NCBI RefSeq assembly: GCF_016862275.1
Contig: NZ_BOMQ01000027.1
Span: forward strand, 30,634 to 94,633
DNA from: Actinoplanes nipponensis
GTDB lineage: Bacteria > Actinomycetota > Actinomycetes > Mycobacteriales > Micromonosporaceae
Direction: 5' to 3'
DNA length: 64,000 bases
Part shown: positions 24,391 to 32,054 of the stretch, piece by piece
How the letters are laid out: the number at the start of each line of letters is the position of its first letter
Position numbering within the stretch: position 1 is the stretch's first letter
Made by a program: the position numbers and the translations under genes
Notes under the pieces: model-generated
Database searches by the model: none
Seen by the model: only the letters and a program-made list of their open reading frames with translations
Told to the model about the DNA's origin: nothing

Positions 24391-26022
24391 TCAGCGGCCG
24401 CGCTGGGCGCGGTACCGGGCGATCAGCGCGCTGGTCGACGAGTCGGTGTCGCCGGTCGGCGCGGACGACCCGGTGAGCAGCGGGGCGAGCTGGTTGGCCA
24501 TGACCTTGCCGAGCTCCACGCCCCACTGGTCGAAGGAGTTGATCTCCCAGATCGTGCCCTGGGTGAAGGTGATGTGCTCGTACAGCGCGATGAGCTGGCC
24601 CAGCACCGACGGGGTCAGCTTCTCGGCGAGGATCGTGGTGGTCGGGTGGTTGCCCGGCATCACCTTGTGGGCCACGATCTCCGCCGGCGCCCCCTCGGCC
24701 TCGATCTGCTCGGCGGTGCGGCCGAAGGCCAGCGCGCTGGTCTGGGCGAAGAAGTTCGACATGAACAGGTCGTGCATCTCGCCGGTGTCGTGATTGGGCA
24801 CGCTGAAGCCGATGAAGTCCGCCGGGATCAGCTTGGTGCCCTGGTGGATCAGCTGGTAGAACGCGTGCTGGCCGTTGGTGCCGGGCTCGCCCCAGAACAC
24901 CTCGCCGGTCTGGAAGTCCACCCCGGAGCCGTCCAGGCGCACGTGCTTGCCGTTGCTCTCCATGGTGAGCTGCTGCAGGTACGCCGCGAACCGGTGCAGG
25001 TACTGCGAGTACGGCAGCACCGCGTGCGACTGCGCGCCCAGGAACGTGTCGTACCAGACGTTCAGCAGCCCGAGCAGGGCCGGCACGTTGCGCTCCAGCG
25101 GCGTGGTGCGGAAGTGCTCGTCCACGGCGTGGTAGCCGGCCAGCAGCTCGGCGAAACGCTCCTTGCCGATCGCCAGCATCACCGACAGCCCGACGGCGGA
25201 GGGCAGCGAGTAGCGCCCGCCGACCCAGTCCCAGAAGCCGAACATGTTCTCGGTGTCGATGCCGAAGTCGGCCACCCGCTGGGCGTTCGTGCTGACCGCC
25301 ACGAAGTGCTTGGCCACCGCCGACGAGTCGCCGCCGAGGCCGGCCAGCAGCCAGTTGCGGGCCTCGGTGGCGTTGGTCAGCGTCTCCTGGGTGCCGAAGG
25401 TCTTCGACACGATGACGAACAGGGTGGTCGCCGGGTCCAGGTCGTGCGTCTTGGCGTACAGGTCGGTGGGGTCGATGTTGGAGATGAAGCGGCACTGCAG
25501 CCCGGTGTCCGCGTACTCCTTCAGGGCCTCGTAGGCCATGACCGGCCCGAGGTCCGACCCGCCGATGCCGATGTTGACCACCGTGCGGATCCGCTGGCCG
25601 GTGGCGCCGGTCCACTCGCCGGAGCGCACCCGGTCGGTGAACGCGCCCATCCGGTCGAGCACCTCGTGCACGTCACGCACGACGTCCTGACCGTCCACCA
25701 CGAGCGTCGCGTCGCGCGGCAGGCGCAGCGCGGTGTGCAGCACGGCCCGGTCCTCGGTGACGTTGATGTGCTCGCCGGCGAACATCGCGGCGGTCCGCTC
25801 GCGCAGCCGGGCCCGTTCGGCCAGCGCGACCAGCGCCGCCAGCACCTCGTCGGTGACCAGGTTCTTGCTGTAGTCCACGTAGAGGTCCGCCACCCGGGCG
25901 GTGAGCCGCTCGCCACGCCGTGGGTCACTGTCGAACAGCTCGCGCAGGTGCACGCCCGTGAACTTCTCGGCGTGCCCCTGCACGGCCTGCCACTCGGCGC
26001 TGCCGGAAACGTGTTCGCTCAT
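24391..26022 (-). CDS. pgi: Glucose-6-phosphate isomerase
   Basis: The 543-residue product is a full-length bacterial phosphoglucose isomerase, interconverting glucose 6-phosphate and fructose 6-phosphate in glycolysis and gluconeogenesis. The signature stretches are present: [37 protein letters not shown], the PGI signature [15 protein letters not shown] with the catalytic-site neighbourhood, MESNGKHV with the catalytic Glu, [17 protein letters not shown] with the catalytic His, and the C-terminal QWGVELGK. Two ATGs six bases apart are possible; the second (26022) is used because GGGAG lies nine bases before it, against three for the first. A perfect-palindrome terminator follows. Confidence 0.97.
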   Translation of the reverse strand: MSEHVSGSAEWQAVQGHAEKFTGVHLRELFDSDPRRGERLTARVADLYVDYSKNLVTDEVLAALVALAERARLRERTAAMFAGEHINVTEDRAVLHTALRLPRDATLVVDGQDVVRDVHEVLDRMGAFTDRVRSGEWTGATGQRIRTVVNIGIGGSDLGPVMAYEALKEYADTGLQCRFISNIDPTDLYAKTHDLDPATTLFVIVSKTFGTQETLTNATEARNWLLAGLGGDSSAVAKHFVAVSTNAQRVADFGIDTENMFGFWDWVGGRYSLPSAVGLSVMLAIGKERFAELLAGYHAVDEHFRTTPLERNVPALLGLLNVWYDTFLGAQSHAVLPYSQYLHRFAAYLQQLTMESNGKHVRLDGSGVDFQTGEVFWGEPGTNGQHAFYQLIHQGTKLIPADFIGFSVPNHDTGEMHDLFMSNFFAQTSALAFGRTAEQIEAEGAPAEIVAHKVMPGNHPTTTILAEKLTPSVLGQLIALYEHITFTQGTIWEINSFDQWGVELGKVMANQLAPLLTGSSAPTGDTDSSTSALIARYRAQRGR

Positions 26023-26102
26023 TGCCATTGACTCCCGCCTGGACTGAACTATCGCGTTCATCGTGGCACGGATCGCAGCGGCCTGCCGCGAACTGGCGGC
26101 GC

Positions 26103-26477
26103 TCAGAACGCGTACGGGCCGAACCGCCCCCAGGCGACGAACGCGCACAGCAGCAACAGGACGATGCTGGGCACCATGCCCTTGTAGTCCTTCATCCGGG
26201 CGTGGGTGACGGCGGCGCCGATCATCACCAGCGCCAGGCCCAGCGCGGCCAGCGGCACGAGGACGGGCGCGATGTCGAGCGCGGCGGGCAGGATCAGCCC
26301 GACCGCCCCGAGGATCTCCACCGCGCCGATGGCCTTGACCATGCCCGGGGAGAACAGGTCCACCCAGGCCATCCCGGCCTTCTTGAGATCCTCCTTGCCG
26401 CGCGCCACCTTCATGACGCCGGAGGCGAGGAACGCGAGCGCCAGCACACCGGCGACGACCCACAGGACGATGTTCAT
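26103..26477 (-). CDS. DoxX family membrane protein
   Basis: The 124-residue product has four predicted helices, beginning [26 protein letters not shown], the standard DoxX opening with the conserved G-x-x-K, and [25 protein letters not shown] in the second and third helices. Such proteins are integral to the cytoplasmic membrane; some function in redox-stress complexes, but no specific role can be assigned. It is divergent from a MarR regulator, and three related palindromic sites lie in the 99 bases between them, so it is very likely MarR-controlled. AAGGG lies before the ATG. Confidence 0.88.
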   Translation of the reverse strand: MNIVLWVVAGVLALAFLASGVMKVARGKEDLKKAGMAWVDLFSPGMVKAIGAVEILGAVGLILPAALDIAPVLVPLAALGLALVMIGAAVTHARMKDYKGMVPSIVLLLLCAFVAWGRFGPYAF

Positions 26478-26495
26478 GCCAGAGCCCTTCGAGAG

Positions 26496-26562
26496 TTGAA
26501 CGTTCTCGTGAACCGTAGGCCCTGTGACTTGAACGGTCAACCATGAGAGACGTGAACGTTCA
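26496..26562. promoter_or_regulatory. Three MarR-type operator boxes between divergent DoxX and MarR genes
   Basis: Box 1 TTGAACGTTCTC (26496-26507), box 2 TTGAACGGTCAA (26529-26540) and box 3 TGAACGTTCA (26553-26562) share a TTGAACGTTCAA consensus. Box 3 is a perfect 10-base palindrome, and boxes 1 and 2 have one or two mismatches. The centres are 33 and 23 bases apart. Box 3 lies three bases upstream of the MarR -10, and box 1 is 19-30 bases before the DoxX start. Confidence 0.7.
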
Positions 26563-26564
26563 GG

Positions 26565-26570
26565 TACGAT
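26565..26570 (+). promoter_or_regulatory. Probable -10 of a leaderless MarR transcript
   Basis: TACGAT is followed by six bases and the GTG start at 26577; no Shine-Dalgarno is visible. Confidence 0.5.
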
Positions 26571-26576
26571 CGCCGG

Positions 26577-27044
26577 GTGGGCGACGAGGTGAACTGGCTC
26601 GACGAGCAGCAGCTGCAGTCCTGGCGCAGGTTCGCCGCGCTGCTGGTGGTGCTGCCCGCGGCGCTGGACGGCGAGATGCAGCGCCGGGCCGGCCTCACCC
26701 AGTTCGAGTACGGCGTCATGGCCGGACTGTCCGAGGCGCCCGGCCGGGCCATGCGGATCAGCGCCCTGGCCCAGTTCGCCCAGGGCTCGCTGTCGCGGCT
26801 GTCCCACCTGCTCAAGCGGCTGGAACGGCGTGGCTGGGTCCGCCGCGAGCTCGACCCGGTCGACGGCCGCTACACCAACGCGATCCTGACCGACGAGGGG
26901 TACGCCCGGATCGTGGAGATCGCGCCGGGCCACGTGGCGGACGTGCGCCGGCTGGTGGTCGACGTCCTCACCCCGGCGCAGCTGCGCCACCTGGGGGAGA
27001 TCAGTGACCGGCTGCTGCGCGGCATCGCGCCCGGACCCTGCTGA
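26577..27044 (+). CDS. MarR-family transcriptional regulator
   Basis: The 155-residue product has the MarR fold: an N-terminal dimerisation helix (LQSWRRFAALLVVLPAALDGEM), the winged helix (LTQFEYGVMAGLSEAPGRAMRISALAQFAQGSLSRLSHLLKRLERRGWVRRE), the wing DPVDGRYTNAILTDEGYARI, and a C-terminal dimerisation helix. MarR proteins normally repress the divergent gene and themselves until a small phenolic or oxidant ligand binds. Three predicted operators lie between it and the DoxX gene. The GTG start is set by a TACGAT hexamer six bases upstream. Confidence 0.93.
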   Translation: MGDEVNWLDEQQLQSWRRFAALLVVLPAALDGEMQRRAGLTQFEYGVMAGLSEAPGRAMRISALAQFAQGSLSRLSHLLKRLERRGWVRRELDPVDGRYTNAILTDEGYARIVEIAPGHVADVRRLVVDVLTPAQLRHLGEISDRLLRGIAPGPC

Positions 27045-27056
27045 GCGCGGGCCGGG

Positions 27057-27668
27057 TCAGGCGTCGCCGGCCGGCGGCCCGGGGCGGAAAGCCGCCAGCA
27101 CCCGGTCGACGACCCGACGGGCGAAGGCCGGGTCGACCGTTCCCCCGCTGACCGCGCGCCGGTGGAACACCGGACCGGCCAGCAGGTCGAGGACCTCGCC
27201 GGGATCGGTGCCCGCGGGCAGCTCGCCGCGGGCGACGCCGCGGGCGATCACCTCGCGGATGACCGCGTGCCGGGCCTCGGCCTCCCGGCGGTGCAGGGCG
27301 GCGAAGGCCGCGTCGCGTTCCGCGGCGTCGATGAGCGCGAACATCAGCGCCGTGGCGGGCCCGGTCGTCAGGGCCAGGGCGAAGCCGGTCAGCAGCTCCG
27401 TCAGGTCGCCGCGCAGCGAGCCGGTGGCCGGGTCGGCCGGCGGCCGCAGCACGCCGGCGAACACGTCCAGCACGAGGGCGGCCTGACTGTCCCACTGCCG
27501 GTAGATCGTGGTCTTGGCCACGCCGGAGCGGTCGGCCACCGCCTCGATCGTGGTGGCCGCGATGCCGCGCTCGCTCAGCAGCCCCAGGGCGGCGTCGAGC
27601 ACGGCGGCCCGGCTGCGCAGCACGCGCGGATCGGCCCGCCGCGTCGCCGGGGGCCGCTCAGCCGTCAC
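27057..27668 (-). CDS. TetR-family transcriptional regulator
   Basis: The roughly 203-residue product has an N-terminal TetR domain (VLDAALGLLSERGIAATTIEAVADRSGVAKTTIYRQWDSQAALV) and a helical ligand-binding domain with the GTDPGEVLDLLAGPVFHRR segment of the TetR_C_11-like group. The start is ambiguous: GTG at 27668 overlaps the NmrA gene's TGA (GTGA), and another GTG at 27680 overlaps more deeply. The tight coupling means it is co-transcribed with the NAD(P)-binding protein. The 17-bp palindrome in front of that gene is its likely operator, giving autoregulation of the pair. Confidence 0.9.
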   Translation of the reverse strand: MTAERPPATRRADPRVLRSRAAVLDAALGLLSERGIAATTIEAVADRSGVAKTTIYRQWDSQAALVLDVFAGVLRPPADPATGSLRGDLTELLTGFALALTTGPATALMFALIDAAERDAAFAALHRREAEARHAVIREVIARGVARGELPAGTDPGEVLDLLAGPVFHRRAVSGGTVDPAFARRVVDRVLAAFRPGPPAGDA

Positions 27669-28543
27669 GGCGACATCCACAGCCCGCGCTGGTCACTGAC
27701 ATACTGTGCCATGGTGCGGGGCGGGCGCCCGAGCAGCCTGCCCAGGGTCGGGTCGACCGGCGCGGCCTGCCCGCGCCGCAGGCCGGCGTGCAGCAGGGTC
27801 TGCACCACGCACTGCAGCAGCGGCAGCCGCCGGCGCCGCAGGTGCCGCAGATACCCCGGGATGCTCGCCGGCTGGTAGCGGATGCGGCGGCCCAGGTTGT
27901 CGCTGAGCAGCGCGGCCACCTCGGCGAAACTCAGCGCCTCCGGCCCGGTCAGCGTGTACGCGGTGTCGCGGTGCGCGCCGGGATCGCGGAACACCACGGC
28001 GGCGACGTCGCCGATGTCGCGCACGTCGATGAAGGCGGCGCGGCCCGACCCGGCCGGCACGTAGATGCGGTCACCGGACCGGATGTCCTCGCGGTAGGCG
28101 TCGGCCAGGTTCTGCGCGAAGAAGCCGGGCCGCAGGATCGTCCAGGCCTGGCCGGAGGCGCGCAGGTGGGTCTCGACGCGGTGGTGCGGCACGACCCGGT
28201 TGGTGTCCGCCCCGGTGACCGAGGCGAACACGACCGGGCCGGCGCCGGCGCGGGCCGCGGTGTCCAGCAGCGCGTTCAGCGTCGGCCCGACGCGGGCGAT
28301 CGCGGGCGGGCGGACCAGGAACAGCCCGCCCGCGCCGGCCACCGCCGCCGGGAAGGTGCCCGGCCGGCGCAGGTCGAGGTGGACCGGCTCGGCCGGGGGG
28401 AAGAGGGCCCGCAGCCGGTCCACGTCGGTGCCCGCCACCCGGACGGGCAGGCCCGCGCCGAGCAGCGAGCGGGCGACGGCGCCGCCCACGTTGCCCGTCG
28501 CGCCGGTCACGAGAATCGGGCGGGAGGCGCCGGTGTTCGTCAT
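27665..28543 (-). CDS. NmrA/NAD(P)H-binding family protein
   Basis: The 292-residue Rossmann protein begins PILVTGATGNVGGAVARSLLGAG, the GxxGxxG dinucleotide-binding motif of atypical short-chain dehydrogenases of the NmrA type. It continues with HHRVETHLRASGQAWTILRPGFFAQNL and a C-terminal substrate domain. Members include redox sensors and quinone reductases; here the role is unknown. The lack of a catalytic Tyr-x-x-x-Lys in the usual position fits the NmrA group. It begins directly at the edge of a perfect palindrome, with a TACCGT -10 six bases before the ATG, so it is leaderless and probably repressed by the TetR protein encoded next. Confidence 0.85.
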   Translation of the reverse strand: MTNTGASRPILVTGATGNVGGAVARSLLGAGLPVRVAGTDVDRLRALFPPAEPVHLDLRRPGTFPAAVAGAGGLFLVRPPAIARVGPTLNALLDTAARAGAGPVVFASVTGADTNRVVPHHRVETHLRASGQAWTILRPGFFAQNLADAYREDIRSGDRIYVPAGSGRAAFIDVRDIGDVAAVVFRDPGAHRDTAYTLTGPEALSFAEVAALLSDNLGRRIRYQPASIPGYLRHLRRRRLPLLQCVVQTLLHAGLRRGQAAPVDPTLGRLLGRPPRTMAQYVSDQRGLWMSP

Positions 28544-28560
28544 TACGCTACGGTAGCGTA
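28544..28560. promoter_or_regulatory. Perfect 17-bp palindrome abutting the NmrA start codon, predicted TetR operator
   Basis: TACGCTAC-G-GTAGCGTA is a perfect inverted repeat with 8-base arms and a single central base. Read on the minus strand it contains TACCGT, positioned six bases before the ATG at 28543, so the -10 of a leaderless promoter lies inside the operator. Binding would directly occlude RNA polymerase. Confidence 0.7.
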
Positions 28561-28586
28561 GCGAACTGCGACGGTGGCGGCCAGGG

Positions 28587-30245
28587 TCAGGCGGTCGCCG
28601 CCGCGGCGGCCCGGCCGGCGGTACGGCCGGAGAAGAGGCAACCGCCCAGGAACGTGCCCTCCAGGGAGTTGTAGCCGTGCATGCCCCCGCCGCCGAAGCC
28701 CGCCACCTCCCCCGCCGCGTACACCCCGGGCAGGGGCGAGCCGTCCGCGCGCAGGACCCGGGCCGAGAGGTCGGTGTGCAGGCCGCCCAGGGTCTTGCGG
28801 GTCAGGATGTTGAGCCGGACCGCGATCAGCGGGCCCGCCGCCGGGTCCAGCAGCCGGTGCGGCGAGGCCACCCGGATGAGCCTGTCGCCGCGGTAGCGCC
28901 GGGCCCCGTGGATCGCGGTGACCTGGGCGTCCTTGCTGAACGGGTTGGTCATCTCGCGGTCGCGGGCCGCGATGGTGCGGCGGAGCCGGTCGACGTCGAG
29001 GGCCGGGCCGTCGTTCTCCGCGGCCAGCTTGTTCATGCCCGCCACCAGCTCATCCAGCCCCGGCGCGACCACGAAGTCGGCGCCGTTGCGCTTGAACGCC
29101 TCCACCGGCGGGGTCGCGCCGGGCCGGACCCGGCCCAGCACCTGGCGGATGCTCTTGTCGGTCAGGTCCGGGTTCTGCTCCGAGCCCGACAGCGCGAACT
29201 CCTTCTCGATGATCTTCTGGGTGAGCACGAACCAGCTGTAGTCGTAGCCGGTGGCCATCAGGTGCTGGAGCGTGCCGAGCGTGTCGAAGCCGGGGAACAG
29301 CGGCGCCGGCAGCCGCGCGCCGGTGGCGTCCAGCCACAGCGACGACGGGCCGGGCAGGATGCGGATGCCGTGCTGCGGCCAGATCGGGTCCCAGTTGCGC
29401 AGGCCCTCCACGTAGTGCCACATCCGGTCCGGGTTGACGATCCGGCCGCCGGCCGCCTCCGTGATGGCCAGCATCCGGCCGTCCACGTGCGCCGGCACGC
29501 CGGACACCATCCGCTTCGGCGGGGCGCCCAGCCGGGCCGGCCAGGCCTTGCGGACCAGGTCGTGGTCGCCGCCGATGCCGCCCGAGGTGACGATCACCGC
29601 CTGCGCCGCGTACGCGAACTCGCCGGTCTCCTCCCGCGAGCTGCTCTCCCCGCGCCGCACCCCGCTGGCCACCAGCGTGCGGCCCCGCACCCCGGTGACC
29701 ACCCCGCCGGTCGTGACCAGCCCGTCGACGCGGTGCCGGAAGCCGAAGCGGACCAGGCCGCGCTCGGCCGCCGCGCGCACCCGGCGCTCGAACGGCGCCA
29801 CCAGGCCCGGCCCCGTGCCCCAGGTCAGGTGGAACCGGGGCACCGAGTTGCCGTGCCCGTCGGCCGGGCCGCCGCCGCGCTCGGCCCAGCCGACCACCGG
29901 GAACAACCGGTGGCCCATGGCGCGCAGCCAGGCCCGCTTCTCCCCCGCCGCGAAGTCCACGTACGCCCGCGCCCACTGCCGCGGCCAGTGGTCCTCCGGC
30001 CGGTCGAACTGCGCGCTGCCGAGCCAGTCCTGCCAGGCCAGGTCGACCGAGTCGCGGACGCCCATGCGGCGCTGCTCCGGCGAGTCGACCAGGAACAGCC
30101 CGCCGAACGACCAGAACGCCTGGCCGCCGAGGCTCTGCTCGGGCTCCTGGTCGAGCAGCAGCACCCGGCGTCCCGCATCGGCCAGCTCGGCGGTCGCCGT
30201 CAGCCCGGCCAGTCCCGCCCCGACCACGATCACATCTGCGTCCAT
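28587..30245 (-). CDS. FAD-binding dehydrogenase (KstD/fumarate-reductase-like)
   Basis: A 552-residue flavoprotein. It opens with ADVIVVGAGLAGLTATAELADAGRRVLLLDQE, the FAD dinucleotide-binding site, followed by LGGQAFWSFGGLFL. It ends with GGLHTDLSARVL, VYAAGEVAGFGGGGMHGYNSLEGTFLGGCLFSGRTAGRAAA, the flavin-closing motif of the fumarate reductase/3-ketosteroid dehydrogenase superfamily. It matches the subgroup annotated simply as FAD-binding dehydrogenase, with unknown substrate. The ATG is six bases after TACCGT (30252-30257 on the minus strand), so the mRNA may be leaderless. It is divergent from a PucR-type regulator. Confidence 0.9.
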   Translation of the reverse strand: MDADVIVVGAGLAGLTATAELADAGRRVLLLDQEPEQSLGGQAFWSFGGLFLVDSPEQRRMGVRDSVDLAWQDWLGSAQFDRPEDHWPRQWARAYVDFAAGEKRAWLRAMGHRLFPVVGWAERGGGPADGHGNSVPRFHLTWGTGPGLVAPFERRVRAAAERGLVRFGFRHRVDGLVTTGGVVTGVRGRTLVASGVRRGESSSREETGEFAYAAQAVIVTSGGIGGDHDLVRKAWPARLGAPPKRMVSGVPAHVDGRMLAITEAAGGRIVNPDRMWHYVEGLRNWDPIWPQHGIRILPGPSSLWLDATGARLPAPLFPGFDTLGTLQHLMATGYDYSWFVLTQKIIEKEFALSGSEQNPDLTDKSIRQVLGRVRPGATPPVEAFKRNGADFVVAPGLDELVAGMNKLAAENDGPALDVDRLRRTIAARDREMTNPFSKDAQVTAIHGARRYRGDRLIRVASPHRLLDPAAGPLIAVRLNILTRKTLGGLHTDLSARVLRADGSPLPGVYAAGEVAGFGGGGMHGYNSLEGTFLGGCLFSGRTAGRAAAAATA

Positions 30246-30251
30246 GCGCCC

Positions 30252-30324
30252 ACGGTAGGCATCTTCGTGCCAAGATGGTGGTCCGTCGAGGCGGACTTCC
30301 GCCCTTGCCTTATCACCGAGGTGA
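30252..30324. promoter_or_regulatory. Divergent promoter region with three inverted repeats
   Basis: The 85-base gap holds TACCGT on the minus strand (30252-30257) as the -10 of the dehydrogenase. It also holds inverted repeats CATCTT/AAGATG (30260-30277), GTCCG/CGGAC (30281-30296) and TCACC-GA-GGTGA (30313-30324). The last overlaps the GAGGTGA ribosome site of the regulator gene. They are candidate sites for the PucR-type regulator. Confidence 0.45.
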
Positions 30325-30330
30325 CAAGTC

Positions 30331-31545
30331 GTGCTGGAGCCGCGCGTCGCGGAGCTGCCCGCCGAGGTCGGCGAACGGCTGCGGGCGGAACGGCCGGCGC
30401 TGCGCGACCGGGTGCTGGGCACCATGCGCGCGGCGATGAGCGGGCAGGGCCGGTCGCTGACCGGCGGGCAGGGGCGCGGGCTGACCCTGGGCGTGGAGAC
30501 CGCGGTGGAGGCGTTCGTGCGGGCGGTGGCCGAGCCCGCGCACGATCCCGACGGCACCCGGGAGGTCTTCGTCGAGCTGGGGCGCACCGAGTTCCGGGAG
30601 GGCCACAGCGTCGACGCGCTGCGCTCCATCCTCACCCTCGGCGGCCGCGCCATCTGGGCCTACCTGGTCGAACGGGACCTGCCGCCGGCCGTGCTCTACG
30701 TGCTGGCCTCGGCGCTGTTCGGCTTCATCGACGCGCTCGCCGGGGCCGCGGCCGAGGGCTACCTCGACGAGCAGCGCCGGCACGCCCGCGACTGGGACAC
30801 CACCCGGCGCCGGCTGATCACGCTGCTGGTCCAGCCCGACCCGCCGGGCGCCGCGGCGATCCTGGCCGCGGCCGACGCGGCGCGCTGGCGGCTGCCCGGG
30901 TCGGTGGCCGTGGTCAGCGTCGAGGGCACCGACGGCGAGCACCTGGCCCGGCGCGCCGGCAGCGGCACGATCGCCACGGTCATCGACGACGCCACCCGGC
31001 TCATCCTGCCCGAGCCGGCGACCCCGGGCCGCGTCGCGCACCTGGCGGCGGCGCTGGCCGGGCAGCGGGCGGCGCTCGGGCCGGCGGTGGCGCTCGACCA
31101 GGCCCGGCTGTCGTACCGGCTGTCCCGGCGGGCGTTGCAGTTGCAGCGGGCCGGGGTGCTGCCGAGCGCCGCGCTGCTGCCGTGCGACGAGCACCTGGTC
31201 ACGCTGATCCACGCGTGGGAGCCGGGGCTGGCCGGCCGGCTCGCCGGGCGGTGGCTGGCCCCGCTGGAGGCGCTCGGCGCGGCGGAGCGCGAGGTGCTCG
31301 CGGCCACGCTGCTGGCCTGGCTGCGCGCGCAGGGGCAGGTGCTCGCGGCGGCGGCCGCGCTGCCCGCGCACCCGCAGACGGTGCGGTACAGGATGCGCAA
31401 GATCCGGCGGTTGTTCGGTGCGGCGCTGGACGACCCGGACGCGCGGCTGGCCCTGCAGCTCGCGCTGACCCACCGGGCGGCCGGGACGCTCGCGCATGGG
31501 CCGGGGAGCCTCGACGATGGCCGCCGGGGCGCCGCCACCGGTTGA
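30331..31545 (+). CDS. PucR-family helix-turn-helix regulator
   Basis: The 404-residue product has the PucR layout: a helical N-terminal sensing region (residues about 1-160), a GGDEF-like degenerate middle domain (VAVVSVEGTDGEHLARRAGSGTIATVIDDATRLILPE), and the C-terminal HTH_30 domain with LLAWLRAQGQVLAAAAALPAHPQTVRYRMRKIRRLFGAALDDPDARLALQLAL. PucR proteins are usually activators of a neighbouring catabolic gene. The divergent FAD dehydrogenase is the natural target. GAGGTGA lies six bases before the GTG start. Confidence 0.88.
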   Translation: MLEPRVAELPAEVGERLRAERPALRDRVLGTMRAAMSGQGRSLTGGQGRGLTLGVETAVEAFVRAVAEPAHDPDGTREVFVELGRTEFREGHSVDALRSILTLGGRAIWAYLVERDLPPAVLYVLASALFGFIDALAGAAAEGYLDEQRRHARDWDTTRRRLITLLVQPDPPGAAAILAAADAARWRLPGSVAVVSVEGTDGEHLARRAGSGTIATVIDDATRLILPEPATPGRVAHLAAALAGQRAALGPAVALDQARLSYRLSRRALQLQRAGVLPSAALLPCDEHLVTLIHAWEPGLAGRLAGRWLAPLEALGAAEREVLAATLLAWLRAQGQVLAAAAALPAHPQTVRYRMRKIRRLFGAALDDPDARLALQLALTHRAAGTLAHGPGSLDDGRRGAATG

Positions 31546-31553
31546 CTGGCGGC

Positions 31554-32045
31554 ATGTACGCACTGAGGGTGACGGCACTTCTGGCCGCGACCATGACCAC
31601 CGGGCTGATGGCCGGCGTCTACGGTCTCTATCAGCACACGATCATGCCGGGGCTGGGCCGCACCGACGACCGCACGTTCGTGGGCGCCTTCCAGGCCGCC
31701 GACCGGGCCATCATCAACCCCTGGTTCCTGACCGGCTTCGTGGGGGCGGTGCTGTGCACGGCCGCGGCGTGCCTGCTCAACGCCGACCGGCGGCTGCTGC
31801 CGTGGCTGCTGGCCGCGCTCGCCCTGAACGTGCTGGTGTTCGCGGTCACCGTGACGGTCCACGTGCCGCTCAACGACGCGCTCAAGGCGGCCGGCGACCC
31901 CGGCCGGATCGCCGACCTGGCGGCGGTCCGCGAACGCTTCGACGAGGCCCGCTGGGCCACCTGGAACCTGGTCCGCACGCTGAGCTCCACGGCGGCGTTC
32001 GGGTTGCTGTGCTGGGCGCTGACGGTCCGCGGCCGGATCCGGTAG
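31554..32045 (+). CDS. DUF1772 (anthrone oxygenase-like) membrane protein
   Basis: The 163-residue product has four predicted membrane helices (TALLAATMTTGLMAGVYGLY, WFLTGFVGAVLCTAAACLLNA, LLPWLLAALALNVLVFAVTVTVHVPLN, SSTAAFGLLCWAL) and the conserved family strings IMPGLGRTDDRTFVGAFQAADRAIINPWF and PLNDALKAA. This is the DUF1772 family, some members of which are annotated as anthrone oxygenases. No functional assignment is secure. It starts eight bases after the PucR gene on the same strand and may be co-transcribed. Confidence 0.88.
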   Translation: MYALRVTALLAATMTTGLMAGVYGLYQHTIMPGLGRTDDRTFVGAFQAADRAIINPWFLTGFVGAVLCTAAACLLNADRRLLPWLLAALALNVLVFAVTVTVHVPLNDALKAAGDPGRIADLAAVRERFDEARWATWNLVRTLSSTAAFGLLCWALTVRGRIR

Positions 32046-32054
32046 CCGCCCGCG

